Positions 24,132 to 36,969 of a stretch of DNA of 64,000 bases are shown in pieces. The notes under the pieces were generated by a model that saw nothing but the letters and a program-made list of their open reading frames with translations, was not told where the DNA came from and did no database searches. This DNA comes from Sympetrum striolatum (taxonomy: Eukaryota > Arthropoda > Insecta > Odonata > Libellulidae). Each line of letters begins with the position of its first letter. Within the stretch, counting starts at the first letter, position 1. Both the position numbers and the translations under genes were made by a program. The stretch covers positions 63,479,454-63,543,453 of the forward strand of contig OX388345.1 in assembly GCA_947579665.1 (NCBI GenBank). The letters run 5' to 3'.

Positions 24132-24185
24132 ATGCCGCCCATTTCTTTGGGATTGTCGGACGACCAGAGGTTCGCCCTGATGAAG
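24132..24185 (+). CDS. First coding exon of an unidentified gene
   Basis: An ATG in a good context (GGAGCCATGC) opens 18 codons, MPPISLGLSDDQRFALMK, and the frame runs into AAG|GTCAGT at 24186, a good splice donor, in phase 0. It sits at the 3' edge of a CpG-rich promoter island with an NRF-1 site, just where a first coding exon should be, and its codon choice is unlike the surrounding A+T-rich DNA. Continuing past the donor gives non-protein-like sequence. I do not recognise the protein family from 18 residues; there is no signal peptide. The rest of the gene must lie to the right, possibly beyond the window, which makes the following tens of kilobases candidate intron. Continuous frames overlapping it in other phases lack an ATG or suitable context. 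Confidence 0.6.
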
Positions 24186-26515
24186 GTCAGTGTCTTCCTC
24201 CGCTAGTTCGAGTGAAACGCGGTCTTCTTCTTGCCGGACGTGGCTTACATATCGCGGAGTCGGATGCGTGTGAAAAATGGGTTAGAATCGGATTTGAAAG
24301 TTATTCGGGACGGAAGGTTATTTGGCGGACTAAAGCATTGTGAGGTAGGTGCAAAGAAAGCACCTTGAAAAGAAAGAAGCGCCAAGTCCGTTGCTAACTC
24401 ACCTGTTGTTGCCCGTTTACGTGTAGGAATGATGCCTTGCCTGGTTGTTGCTCTGTACGTAACGTAACTGTCGGTTGTTTTCCTCTAGTGAGTTGTCATG
24501 TGTTTTTGTTTTCGCATTGCTTGCGGTTTGGTCGTGAGTTTTCTTGAGTGTCCTTTATTCTCGCCTTGTCCCCGGAGTGTATTTTCTAGGTCGCGAGCAA
24601 GTTTTCGTTTTAATCTACGTCATAAAGTGTGTTCAATGCGTGCGGGCTTCCTAACCTCCAATACGGTAAACTAAGGTGATTTTGATAGTAGAGCACTGCT
24701 CCAATTTTGGACCTCGGTTGACACCCGAAAAAAAAGTGTCCCAAAAAATTAAGTCCGTAGTTCTTGTGTTTAAATATCGAAATTCTAGGGAATGATATAA
24801 GAATATCGATTTGGAAAACACTTCGAGTGAGACGATCTGTTGCTGACAGAATATTATTGAAAAATTTATTTATTATTTCGGTACAGAACTTGTTGACGAC
24901 GTAGTAGTTCAATTCAACAACGAACGCGATCTCTGAGAGGCATCGACTGAGAACTACAAAGACTGAATAGCTAAACAGGTAGTTTATACCGGTCATTCTT
25001 TCTGCAGATTATTAGAGAAAGTAACAGAGTTTTGATGTTTATATACCCACTAGCGACTAGGGGGTATATATCTAAATTTCAACTTGATTAATAACAAATT
25101 TCAAAAAACGAATTATATGACTAGAATTTCGCATTCACTGTGTCAACTTTTGATGGCCTTAAATTGTTGATGACTGGTCCTAGATGGAAACCCCAGCAAT
25201 TACGGTCTGCTTTTAACTTTGTTTACCCATCATGTTTGGGACAATGAATGGTCATTGTTATCCGCGAAATCCTTAGTACAATCGCACGCACTGCCACTGC
25301 AACTTTGTAATCATTTGATGTCGGACTTTGGCTCGTGTTGCTAGAGTTACAGCGTCCCGTATTGTGACACGCGTATGCGTCACGCAGTGAATGAGGTTTC
25401 TCCATCTCAATGCCATGCGTGTTTTCATGACGAATTCCTCGCCACGGAGTAAACTATGCAGCAATACCGCGATAGTGCTGGCAATGATTATAATTAAACG
25501 AATAGAATTTAGATTTATACCCCGCGATCCATCAATGGTGTATAGCAGGGGTTGTATCAAAAACAACATCCTTGCCTAATCTTTTGTACGCTTCTCTTAT
25601 GGCCCGTATGAGGAATGACCTGAAGTGACCATCTGTTTTAGCGATTGTTTCCTTGTTACGCTTTGTCGATGCCTCTCGGAGATCGCGTTCTTTGTTCAAA
25701 TATTCCCCATAATATTCCCTCATAGTAGATTAAATTATAATTGAATAATCCTTGCATTCAAGTAGGTTATATCTTTGCGATAGTAGTTCGTATTAGTAGT
25801 GTCATATTTGTTGAAATTACATGTCAATGAAGGTAAAACTTATAATGAAGTGAAAAAATGTAGTTCGCAGTGAAGCGAATCGTATTTGTCTGTTTAACTC
25901 ATTTATGAATTTTGCAGTGATTTAGTTTCGTCGTGAATACCCTTTCGTTCAATACTATTACACTAAATTTAATGTGGGAGGGCGTTATTTCATGGAAGGC
26001 CATTACACAGATGGAAATGAAACCATTTCCTGCTCTTCCACAAACTAATTCTAATGCTTCGTATGTCTGTGGAAGAGTTTACTCGTACATTTCCATTATT
26101 CCATTTCCATCTTGCAATCTTTGATCTCATGAGAAATAAGAAGAGGGAACTAGAAAAGAAAAATATCTCGTAATTCACGAATAACATACAATCGTATATA
26201 AAGTATGAGATAGCATACAAAATGTATAGTAATAATAATAACAACGCATCATCCTTTTAAGGGCAAGGTTGAGCCGTATCAGACTCATCTGACATCTAAC
26301 CCTACCGTAATTTATGCACAGTAGCAGCAGATGATACGCATAACTCACAGCTTCCATCGGAGGTTGTTGAGAAACTGCCGAAAACCTGTATCCAGAGTTG
26401 AACTTTACCTTAAAATGCATTCTTAGCGTAAGAGCCGATGGTTTCTGGGTCTTCCTCGCACAATATTTTACGAAGTCTCCCTACGGCAATTTCGCCATTC
26501 CCGACGAGTTCTATG
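24186..26515. other. Probable intron start; nothing coding recognised
   Basis: The first 400 bp stay GC-rich, then composition returns to A+T-rich. Minus-strand frames at 24610-24996 (128 codons) and 25273-25723 show no motif I can place, although 25.2-25.7 kb is somewhat GC-richer and could be a decayed mobile element. A short palindrome lies at 25040-25070. Confidence 0.35.
25040..25070. repeat. Short palindrome, 14-bp arms and 3-nt loop
   Basis: TATATACCCACTAG is followed by CGA and then CTAGGGGGTATATA, complementary at 13 of 14 positions. It is too small to classify. Confidence 0.6.
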
Positions 26516-26517
26516 TA

Positions 26518-26594
26518 CACTCCTGGCCAAAATTAACGCAGCACCTCCCTAGCGATTCTAACGGCCGGTGCTGCGTTAATTTTGGCCAGGAGTG
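26518..26594. mobile_element. 77-bp Tc1/mariner-type MITE, copy 2
   Basis: This has the same structure and exact length as the copy at 1847-1923, flanked by TA at 26516-26517 and 26595-26596. Its 28-bp terminal inverted repeats (26518-26545 and 26567-26594) are identical to each other, so this copy is the better preserved one. Only 21 bp separate them. It lies inside the putative intron of the gene that starts at 24132. No transposase gene with these ends is in the window. Confidence 0.92.
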
Positions 26595-26596
26595 TA

Positions 26597-28833
26597 CTTC
26601 GCGGATGCTGTCTGATTGGAAAAATTCAACCAATTCGTCGCACGCCTACTCTTTCAGATTAGAAACTAATTGAGTTGAATTTCCAAGACGATTCGAAACG
26701 CTTATTCTCAACCGTAGTCCGTGGACCCCGCTTATTGAATTGCATCTAGGGCTCGTATTTATCAGCGGTTTTCCAAGTACAATGTTTTTTTAAAGATTAA
26801 GCTAAACAAGCTTCAAATAAACAAATTCATAAAATTCATAAATATTTCATTATAATTACTAAAAGTAAGGATATAACATTTGTATTTATGGTCAGTAGCG
26901 TAATGACAGAGGAAGGGGTAAGCGTTAATATGAAAAGATAGCAAAGGGTTTTCGAGAGAATAAGGTGTAATATTAAGGATAATATTCTTTTACGTAAACT
27001 ATTCTATTTAAGTTATAATACCATCCATTCTACCTATATGATTTTACGAGACTCATCACAATTTTTCTATTTAAACAATTGGCATTATTTACCCATCATA
27101 AGACTTTTGTCTTTATTTCTAGGGGAAATATATTTATTCCATTAGCACCCTTCTTGTTCAAGAAGTAAAGGCAAACAGACCTTTTTCCCCGTACAAGTAT
27201 AGCTTCCACTCCGCACGACTGTTTACTCTTCTTGACGCATTTTCAACTTCTGCTTAAGTCACTTTTTAATAAACGATATTTTCAACAAATACAAGAGATG
27301 AAACGAAAGTGCTTGTCATTGATCATAAATCGATTATCGGAATATGCTCAAGCTTTATTACTTCGGTAAGCAGCCAGTATTGCTTGTCATGCTGACTCCT
27401 TATGTACAGTTGAAATAAAGGTTCTGGTCCCCTCTAAATATCCTAAAATCTTCCGTAAATTATCACCAATATATATGTTTACACTGTCCACTGACCTCCA
27501 GAAATAAGACTATTTGCTTTTCACTGGACATCCTAATACTTGAGTGGGTAAGCATTCATACTAATTGCTTCCGTTCTTAAGGACAAAAGTGGCATGTAAT
27601 GCATTAGCTCCGTTCTATAAACAGTGAATTCCAGAAGGATCTATTATCTTTCTTGGCGCCGACAGAAATGAGATTACAAGTATGTAATTGAGTTTGAAGC
27701 TATTTTCGTATAATCTAAAAATTTGGGTTAAAACAAGTTAAATTTGCGTTAAAGATTCATTAAAAGCTTAATGTTCATAAATTATTATGGATTTTTAGAA
27801 AACTTCATTTTAAATTCAATAATATTAGGAACCGCTGAAAGTAGGATGAGCATGGATTAATTTTCTAGTATGCATTCGTCATTTATGAATTAGAAAAGAG
27901 ATTTAACTCTTTCCAAAGTAGTTCACCTAACGTTACAGGACAAAGGAAATGGGTGAGAAAAAACACATTGAATTTATTTCGAAAATTTTATGTATACACT
28001 TAATGAAAAAACTGCAGAGAAGGCCAAGTTAAATATAGACGGTGATCATTTTGTTTTCGAACAGGAAAAAGCGTGAGTTTACTTCTAGAATGACGATAGC
28101 GAACAACAGAAAACGTTCATTGACTGCCAAAATGGTTTTTATCAAACCCTGGAATAAACATGTTGGCATGCCAAGGAGTACATGTTCAGACTTATAATTG
28201 AGAAAAGGGAAAATCCCACCGGATAGAGAGTTTTCATCGATAACTCACAGAGAGAGAACAAATCGGAGGAATCCTGGAATGCAATGAGAGAGAGCAATGA
28301 AAAGTTGTAAATATTTTAGGCAAACGCAGTGAATAGTTGTTGGGGAAACTTAAAAAATAGAAAAGTATAACAGATGTATGTCATGTAGGGCAGTCTGCAG
28401 GCTGTAAATCTTTAATGTTCTTTTTATTGATTATGCTAACAGTTCAGCCCATAACTGTTACATATTGGCCATGGTTAAAAAAGTTGTTCTAAATCTAAAT
28501 TCTGTCTACTTATTTGACAATGAGTAAAATTGTGGCTAGGTTTTTCTCACATCCTAGAGTGAGGAAATATAAGAGAATTCCATGAAAGTAGTTATTTCAT
28601 GATTGTCATTTCTATCCTTGAAATTTCGTCTTAGTGAAATTTCCATGAAGATAGCATGATCACAATATTTTCTCAGTCTGTAATATTCTTTCATTCAGAG
28701 AATTCTGCGAAGAAACGGAATTTTATCCTTTAGGGCTGTTTTTTCCTGAAAATTATCCATGCGATAAATTATGCTCGTAAGAATGTGAAAATTTTCGATT
28801 GTGTGCTGAGAAGAATGAGGCGTTATTTCTAAA
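26597..28833. other. A+T-rich stretch with a weak hAT-like fragment
   Basis: Around 26700, ATTCTCAACCGTAGTCCGTGG followed by ACCCC resembles the left end of hAT-type elements, but no matching right end or target duplication is visible. Nothing else is recognised. Confidence 0.3.
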
Positions 28834-28997
28834 CCAATGGTTCCAAACCTTATTTGTATCGTATTAATTCCTTATTTTATATAATTTACCATCAAATATT
28901 GCTATTCTAATTGTTTATTCAGTGGTTTCTGATAGTTTTAGGATCGAGTCGCGACCCACCTGTAATCCTTCCGCGACCCACCGGTTGGGAACCGCTG
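28834..28997. mobile_element. Short hAT-type relic, 164 bp
   Basis: The right end, reversed, reads CAGCGGTTCCCAACCGGTGG and then GTCGCG, a very typical hAT terminus. The left end CAATGGTTCCAAACC matches it at 12 of 15 positions. The 8-bp flanks TTCTAAAC and ATATAAAC agree at six positions and both fit nTnnnnAn, consistent with a decayed target duplication. The motif GCGACCCACC occurs twice near the right end. A competing left end, CAGTGGTTTC at 28920, gives no target duplication. Confidence 0.55.
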
Positions 28998-29577
28998 ATA
29001 TAAACAATACGTCACAGAATTTAAATACTTTATCTGATCGTGAGGAACTTATTTCCAACTGATATTGGCGTGACGTATTTCCCATTCTACTGATATCGAC
29101 GCACCTGTCTCCTATCAGCTGTTTCATATTGTTTGATATTATCTTGAGGTCATACAGTTCGGTGATTTTAAAGGATGTTCACCTGCTTATCAATCAAGGT
29201 TTGATTTCCTATCAGTCAACAAAATTTCTTTTTAACCTTCCCTTCGGTTCGATTTAAATAGCAATGAAGTTGATGACGTCTTAACCTACAATGTCCTTCA
29301 TTATATGATTGCTGTTGTACTTTATTGATTTCATTTTATACATGTTTTGGTATATTAAGATTTTTTTAGATTTCCATGTTATACAGAGCTTTCCTTACAT
29401 CTTGTAGCTTGCATTATAAAACAGAGGGGAAGAAAAAGGCAGAAGTTGTTAGATGACAGAAAGGGTGTGGTAATCTACAAAGAAACGAAGGGAATGGCAT
29501 TGAATAGGGATTTTTAATCCCCATGAACCTACCGAGAGGTAGATCACCAATGTATGTATCAGTAGGGTTTTGAAGTT

Positions 29578-29860
29578 TATAACCCCCCGTCTTTGTTGGT
29601 GTTTTCCTACTATGGATATTTTTCTAAGAAAATACCTTATCTATTTTTACATTCATTTCTTCTTAAGTTCTCATCTCTATTTCTATAGACCTTTTCATCA
29701 TTTATTTTTTTTATTAATATCATTGGCGACAGGTTAGATGGAAGAAAATTGAAGAAAAGACTTTTAAGTCTAAATCTCGCTTCAATTAAGAACTAATGAC
29801 AAAAGAGGATTTCGGTGTGAAGAATGTAATTTGAAATCGTTCTTCAATCAATATGGATTA
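29578..29860 (+). repeat. Unnamed dispersed repeat, copy B
   Basis: Diverged homologue of 21838-22105 in the same orientation; see that entry for the shared landmarks. Copy B carries a few extra bases in the middle (GGAAGAAAATTGAAG). No common coding frame. Confidence 0.75.
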
Positions 29861-32229
29861 TGCGATAAATTCTTGTGCGCAATAAAAATCTGGGAATCTT
29901 TTAATCAGTTTTGTGAAGGACAGAGAATTAATCATCTTCCATCCACGGTCGTCAACCCCTCGCAGCAAGGAGAGGCTCTTTGATTCTAGTAATTGCTCAC
30001 GATTTTGTCTGCTGTCTGCCTTCCCGTAATTAAAACGGAGCTCTTAATTCATTTCCTTCCTTTCTCATAATCTCTTGGCCTCTCCTAGATACGAAGCTCA
30101 GGATTAATCCCTCGTTATTTTTCAACGGAGGCTACTCACGTAATTGAATTTGGCTTTGTATTGAAGTTTTCTATCGAAGTACAAAGGAAAGACAAAAGGT
30201 TTTCTATGCACAAAGGATGAAGGCTACTCTTAGTGATTAGTGGTACACGCATTGCCTCTATCCTTCAGTTACCAATTAACTTCTTTGTGCATACAGATTT
30301 ATCGCGAAAATTGCAAAACAAAATATTAGAGTAGATAATGACGTAAATAATCTTCACTGGTGCACACAAACATTGATTGGTAATGTTCTTATTCATTGGA
30401 GTGGAATTATCTTGATCTCACTTGAAACAGCTGTTATCATACACCGACTTCTATTTTCTATAGATCAGCTGATCGTACTCAAAATAATCACAAATGGGAA
30501 TATCAGTGCATTGACACTTTGTATCAGCCTGAAGTTTTCTTATCGTAACTCAATCAAAGCTTCCGTTTATTTTTCATTGGTTCTGATAAGAAAAATCATT
30601 TTGGCTCTCAAGCTGTATGGAAAATCTTACTTTAATTCAAATCTCTTGACGATTTTCTGCTATGATTTTTTAATGTTTTCTATATTATACCATGTAATAG
30701 TTTTGCTGCCATTGAATGAAGTATTATCTGCCCCCAGATACTACAGATTATACTGAAATCGTAAAAGAGTATCAAAAGCAAAATTATAGTAGATATTTTC
30801 CGAGGCACTTATTTTATTATCCATGTATTTAAACTTTTGTGATTTTTTCTATAAAGTACCATGCTAAATCTCTGTAGGTTATAGAATCTCTCCACTCTTA
30901 GGTACTTTCAAACTAGTTTGGAACTGACTTTCGTGATGTCATCGGATGTTTATTGGGTGAACGTTTTCAAATAATAATGGTTCTAATTATGTCATTGTGC
31001 TTGTTAAGGCGAATTAATTAATTGAAGTTACTACAGGCAGTATTACACTACACAATAAATAAGATTTAATTTTCATCAGGAGGATATTTTCAGAGTAAAT
31101 AAATATAAACGAGTTCTAGGATTAAAGAAAAGGATTTCCAAGGATAGGATAGCTGTGGATTGGAAAAACTTCAGCCAATAGATGAGGTTTAAAAAGTCAT
31201 ATAGTGTTACAAGGGTTTCTAGAGAAGAGTAAACTACAGGGAACTCTAGATTGGTATAAGATGCAATTAGCAACCCGTCAATAAAGAAGAGTTTCGATTA
31301 CGAAGAAGATAAATGTGAAAGATTTCATTAGGGTGTTCGCGATGAATTCATCATGAGTTTTCTAATTTTCTTACCAATATCGACTTTACGAGTGGTCATT
31401 GACTTTATGAAAGTAAGAATTACTGGACAAAGCAGAATTCCATTTATGATTAGAATTAATGTGAATTAATCCATTATGATTCCTGCGATGAGTTTCCCAT
31501 GAGTCCTCTAATTTTAATAACCAAGATGGACTCATAGAGTGGTCATCGACACAAAAAGTAAGAAAGGAAGTATATACTGAATATATATAATTCTCAAGTT
31601 ATCCATGAGAAGCTTTTGACCTTAACTCTCATGTTTATCATACAGCGAGAAATAATGTATGATATTTCTCATGACAAGGAGGAACTTCTTAAACTTTGTA
31701 TAGCTTAGCGAAGCAAGCCTTTACATATCGATGAAAGTACTTAGTGCTTGTAGTTGTATCGTTTTGTTTCTGTAAACAATGCAGGTAACTAGATATATTT
31801 CCAAAATGGAAACGTTATAAATTTCGGTATATATTCTTTCGTTTGGGTCAAATAATTTTTTAGTCTTCTCTGAAAAAAATTATTCTTAACAATAGTATTC
31901 AGTTCGATAAGATAATACTTAGTAATCTTCTGTCATCTATTTATCTTACTCTTTTATTTAGCTTTGCAGTCTTTTACCTTGTGTCTTCTAGTTGCTAAGA
32001 GTACCTTTAAGATAAAATTATCAATATTGATTAATTAACAAAAGGATCAATATTGACTTCGTGGAATGGGAAGTTACTGTTTTTCATTGAAGATGGTAAT
32101 ACCTATAAGATTTATCGGACGAGAAAACTTGCTTCGTAACATTAAATAAAACAGGTGTATAGTGCTTACGTATGTAAAACATTCGACTGGATTTTTGGAA
32201 TATTCCGAGGTCGTTCCTATGTTAATTTC
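29861..32229. other. Non-coding stretch; 127-codon frame without support
   Basis: A plus-strand open frame at 30373-30756 is hydrophobic and A+T-rich but has no recognisable domain, promoter or splice context. A region near 29.99-30.14 kb is less A+T-rich, with several TAATTA/AATTAA sites, and may be regulatory. Confidence 0.3.
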
Positions 32230-32238
32230 ATGCGGCAC

Positions 32239-32373
32239 AGAGGCTCCCGGACATTCATGTGGACAGCGCGTTTGACTTTGGCGAAAGCGGTCCCGGGTTC
32301 GATTACCGGTGGGAGCCAATGTGCGAAATGACCTAAGCTGTCGAATCGCTTTTAACTATATTACTACTCCTTG
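32239..32373 (+). mobile_element. Compact tRNA-derived SINE, copy 1
   Basis: The element begins AGGCTCCCGGACA, has the B-box-like GGTTCGATTAC at 32296-32306, and continues into ATGTGCGAAATGACCTAAGC and a TATTACTACTCC tail. A direct repeat ATGCGGCAC (32230-32238 and 32374-32382, extended to CAG with one extra base) flanks it as a target duplication. Copy 2 lies inverted at 42088-42202 and shares the head, B box, ATGTGCGAAATGACC body and tail style. At about 115-135 bp it is unusually short for a SINE: a tRNA-like head plus a ~60-bp body. Mobilisation would need a partner LINE. Confidence 0.8.
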
Positions 32374-32383
32374 ATGCGGCACC

Positions 32384-33421
32384 AGTCAAAGTTTACGCAT
32401 GCGCAGTTATGGAGGTGGTAGACGGCGCGTGTCAGTGCGTGGTCTTGTATGCGGATGCTTGTATTTTCCACTCGTGCAAACCTTGAACGCATTCCATGAC
32501 ATGTTTCTCCCAAAAACGAAAAACCTTTTTTTAGGAGCGCATGACCTCGCCTTAATCTCGCGACGAATGCTCGCTGGGTTCACTGCGAAGTAGGTCGAGA
32601 GGTATGCCTTTTTTCGAGCCGAAGCTAACGCGTATTAATCCGCCTAACGAGTGAGACGAGTTGCGTGACAGCAATGCACGGCATTCCGCCGGTCACTGAC
32701 ATTTTGCGCGATTTTAAATATAAGACTCGGAGGGCGAAGTATTTTTCAGAAACGGCGCCAGAGAAGATATTAATTTAGTTTCTGCCCAAACTTAGAATAG
32801 CCTGTTTCGCGCAGGAGTTTCGTAATAATTTGCTCCAAACTATCGCGGCCTTTTTTTAATGCTCCCTCAGGTATGCTGTTAGTGGAGCGGTCCTGTATCT
32901 GAATTTTTCACGCGGACCTTGAAAAATGTTTCCTAACTTTAAATTATTTTCACGTCTACTCTCTTAGGGGTTTGGCAATCGATTTGGTCACCTTTATTCT
33001 CTTAACAATCCTTTTGTATCAAAGGTTATTGAGCTAGGCAATGACTGTATTGTGTTCGAAGACGCCATTGTTTTGTTGTTTTACTCTGTAAAACAGTAAA
33101 TACGCGATGTTTGCTAACTTACTTTCTTTCGAGATTATGGGAGGAAATGTTTCATTGCTTGCATTAATTGAAAACTTAGGGTATTTGTAGCTACTCCAGT
33201 TTTCTCCACGTAAGGTGTTGCTTTTCAATCGACATTTGTAAACAGTGACCCAATAGAGTTATCAGTGTTTACTTAAATTGTGCATTTATGTATTCGTTAA
33301 GCTAATAATAGCTACAAATTTCTTTATTACTATAATGCAATACTGATATGAAGCATTACTCCACTCAACTTAAATGAAGTGAAATCGTTGAAGCCGTCAC
33401 TTTGTGAAACTCCATAAGGAG
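32384..33421. other. CpG-richer block, possible old promoter or decayed sequence
   Basis: 32390-32920 is GC-richer than its surroundings and begins with CGCATGCGCAG, a near NRF-1 site. A 64-codon frame follows at 32399 but ends without a clear donor. It could be an alternative promoter of the gene starting at 24132 or of another gene; the evidence is weak. Confidence 0.3.
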
Positions 33422-33532
33422 AATGAGAATTAAATAATTTAGTTGAGTTTCACTTATTTATTTAATGAGCGCGACTTGCTTCGACTCATAGAATAAATTA
33501 GTGAAACTTTATTAAGTTATTTAATTCATCTG
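33422..33532. repeat. Fold-back repeat, ~45-bp arms
   Basis: Left arm TTAAATAATTTAGTTGAGTT followed by TCACTTATTT pairs with the reverse complement of the right arm (TTAAATAACTTAATAAAGTT on the minus strand); the loop is CGCGACTTGCTTCG. The arms are imperfect and A+T-rich. It could be a small MITE relic; no target duplication is seen. Confidence 0.6.
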
Positions 33533-36500
33533 AGTTATTTTATTATCATCCTTTAAATGAATTAATGTCATTCACCTCCTTCGAGATTAATTATTTTCTT
33601 ATGGAGCAATAAATTATTCCTTAATTTATGTTCAAGTCAATAGTAGGCTATCTATAAAATGAAACGAACCTTAGTTAAACGACCAATATTATACATTGTT
33701 TTCCATTTTGATTCTTTCTGGCTCGAAGGGTACAAAGCAATGATTTCCGCGTAGTCATTTTCAACGAGTTTTAAATTTATTTTCTAATAGGAAATAAATA
33801 TTAAATTTATATACATTTTCATGGATTTCGTGAATTAAATGCAGCGATTATTTGATCATACATTATTTCTTTTGTTATTCTTTCTTGTGTTTAAGGGCTT
33901 ATTTCAATAATTAATTATTTGTTATGTAATTATCAATTGGAAAAGTAATATAATTTTAAATTCATAACATTTATACTTGGTTATTACGAAAAATGAAGTT
34001 TATTGTCTCTCTTAGTGTTTGCCTGAGAAAATGCAAGGACATTTTCACAATGGAAGCTAAAACCGATTGCGTGCCTTATGTGAGGAGATACTCCGGTTGA
34101 TATTAAGCGTCAGTTGGTGAGCTATGGAGGATCAAAAGCTATGAAAACAGTTGCGACACATTCTCGGAAATGAACTCTAGTCGGCGAACGGAAATCGGGT
34201 TAATGTATGACAGTGTACGCTAGTAAGGCTTTGTTTTATCGGGTTAGAGCTTTTGAATGCATGAGAATTTACCATATAGAATAACATTACGAATGCATTG
34301 ACTATAATTCTATTTTCATATTCTGTGATGGTAGAATAAATTAACGCGATTCGATAGTGTCCACTCTATGGCAGATATTTGGGTAAGTCTACATAGTTAG
34401 TCAACGGCAGTTGTTTACTTCATGATTGTAATCTTGATTTAATTTCGAAGCGTGTTAATATACTACTTCCTATGCCCTCTCCGTGTTTATCTGATAATAA
34501 ATTGAAAATGATTTTGGTATTAATGCTAAGCCTTGATTACATCACTAAACTCGTATTTTGTGCACTAGGGGACGATTGAGGCAGCCCAGAGGTCATTTTG
34601 TGTAAGAAGAATTTCCAGTTTGATTTTAACGAAAGCTGGAATGACGTCGATCCTCGTATTTAGGTTATTGAAAAGAATTTATGATTATTTTTGTATTCAA
34701 ATCCGTGCTAATCACAATCGTAAGACCGCGCTCAATGGAACTGAATGGGTAACATAAACTACATAAATATTACGTTTATTGTAAACTGATTGGTGAAATT
34801 ATTTAAAATGTGGTTCAACTCCTTACGTAGTGCTGAATGAAGAGCTTAGATTCACCGAGATTCAGTGGATTTATCAATTCGGAATGGAATAGGTTATTTA
34901 AGAGGAAAGGGAACCATTCTCATAGCTTATCATTTCGCGTGATAAACTCCCCCTGAAGAATATAGGCTTAATTCATTCAGCTCTCAGCTCGCAAGTAACC
35001 GGTTACAAAATACGAATAATAAAACGTTTGTGAAAGTTTCAAGTGCGTGTTTTGATGACCATCGGATGCTTCACAGAAGTTTAATATCTGAGGGAAATCA
35101 TCACGTTTTTGCAAATCAGATGTTGAAAGACAATTGACGTGTGATGACAACGGAGAGTAGCAAATGAACTTGAAAAAGGTCTCGCGATCAAAAGCTGCAG
35201 ATGATAAAGATCATTCGTTGAGTGCCTGATTAAGATGTTTTGCGAACGTTGTATAAATATCTTTCCAAACGAATTATTAAGACTTTGAGAGAAACAGTGT
35301 GAGCATGCTGAAATCAAATGAAGGCAAATTAAATATAAAGAGGTACATTTCCCAATATCTCCCATTGACTGTTTTGTATGTGTTTGATGAGAATACTGTC
35401 CTGGTTCCATTTCGAAGAAGTATTCATATAACAGTTAATAAGATACTATTGCTCATTTATTAGCAATAGTCCTATTTTTTGCAATTTCCATTGGACCTTT
35501 GCTAAGGATAAGATTCTTCAGAATCCATAGGTTTAAGTGTCCCTATGGAATTTGAATTGGAATAAGAAATTCCCTTAAACTTTTTGGATTGATTTCCCTG
35601 GCATCAGATGAAATTATTTTTTATTCATAATAGAAAAATGTCCAGCTAATGCGTGAACAGAACTAAGTTGAATAACTGTCCGTAATCAATATGGATATTT
35701 TTTTCTGAGATTGATGACCATTAAAGTTTGTTCTCCATTAAGCATTTCAGGCGTTGACCTTAAACTGAATTGGATATTTTTAAACTTAATTACATGGTGT
35801 AGCCGTTTAACTGCGAGTATGGCTCCGACGCGACGTCAAACATTTCTTACTCCTTAATGGCTTCGTTACTTAATCGTCTGGTTCGACCAAGCTGGTGTAT
35901 TTTCAAATTAACTGTCTTTATCATCAATTAGCTTGAGTGGATAGGATACAAAGTTAACTGATATATATATATGACACATGTAACATACTTAAAACAATAA
36001 TCCACTTAATATTTTTTTGCCTGGTAGAAAAGGTGAAAATAATAGATAAAAATAGTCAATTGAATTCAGCTGCCTATTACCTCTGTAATCTTGATCACAT
36101 CCTTGACGTTATTGAAGCGTGGCTCTATTAATCTCGTAGGTCTTTAACAATGGTTTCCTATCTAAAGAGATAGCAGTGTCTGTTGCTAGGTTAAGCCAAA
36201 CATAGTTGCGACGCAGATAGATAAAGATGAATACCATCATTAAATTAAAAGCCGAGCCGTCATTTAGACAGTCGGAGAAGGTGCGAATCAAAAATTCTTG
36301 TTTTGGCAAGTCATGCCAATCATCTCGGTTCCCAGATCCAGGGTCATCCTACAAATATATCGCAATTTTCTGAAACTGGTTCCCAACTTATTTTTTTGCT
36401 GTCTTCAGCTCTATTCTTCAATTTTCTTGCGATTTCTTAACTCGATTTCTATCTTAAATCTATTTGTATATTTTCACTCGGTGAATAACCTGCCGTTTTC

Positions 36501-36969
36501 TCCCTACCTTCTTCGTTCTGTACCTTTGTCCTTCACCAATCCGTCAATTTTCTACTTCGCTGATTTGCTGATTGATTGACGTTGGATGATAGTCTTTATA
36601 GGCCCATGTAGGTCAGACTTATAGTTTCTTTCCTATCGAGCGATCCTCGTTCGGTGGATGTTTATATTATAAGATTAATTATTCTTTCAATCAAAACCCC
36701 CACTTTCGCTATCTGGGTAATATGTAATGGTCCTTTGATGTCTGGATCCCTAACATCATGATAAACTCGGATCAAGCAGTAATTTATTACCGTATGGAAA
36801 ACCGAAAGTTACTTGATAGAATGTCGATGTTCTATACAGTTTATATAACGACACTGATTCAGGGATACCCCTGTGCTATAATGTATATATAACTATATGC
36901 TATCATAATAACTGATGAAAAAATCTCGTGGTTAAAAAACCACTTTTCTAAACCACTAAATATTAATGC
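33533..36969. other. A+T-rich stretch, nothing named
   Basis: No supported gene. A minus-strand frame of 109 codons at 35081-35410 has no recognisable motif and its plus strand is equally featureless. Confidence 0.3.

Noticed and set aside
24008..24343. 111-codon frame overlapping the first exon in another phase
   Set aside because: It starts at a TTG rather than an ATG, and ignores the good splice donor at 24186. The ATG frame at 24132 fits promoter and splice context better.
24610..24996. 128-codon frame on the minus strand just downstream of the first exon
   Set aside because: No recognisable domain, no promoter or polyadenylation context, and composition like intronic DNA.
25273..25723. 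Overlapping minus-strand frames that might be a decayed transposase
   Set aside because: I could not place any residue pattern in a named transposase family, and no terminal repeats flank the region.
30373..30756. 127-codon hydrophobic frame that could suggest a membrane receptor fragment
   Set aside because: The hydrophobicity follows from A+T-rich codons. There are no family motifs, and no acceptor or donor that would make it an exon.
35081..35410. 109-codon minus-strand frame
   Set aside because: No domain recognised and no supporting context.
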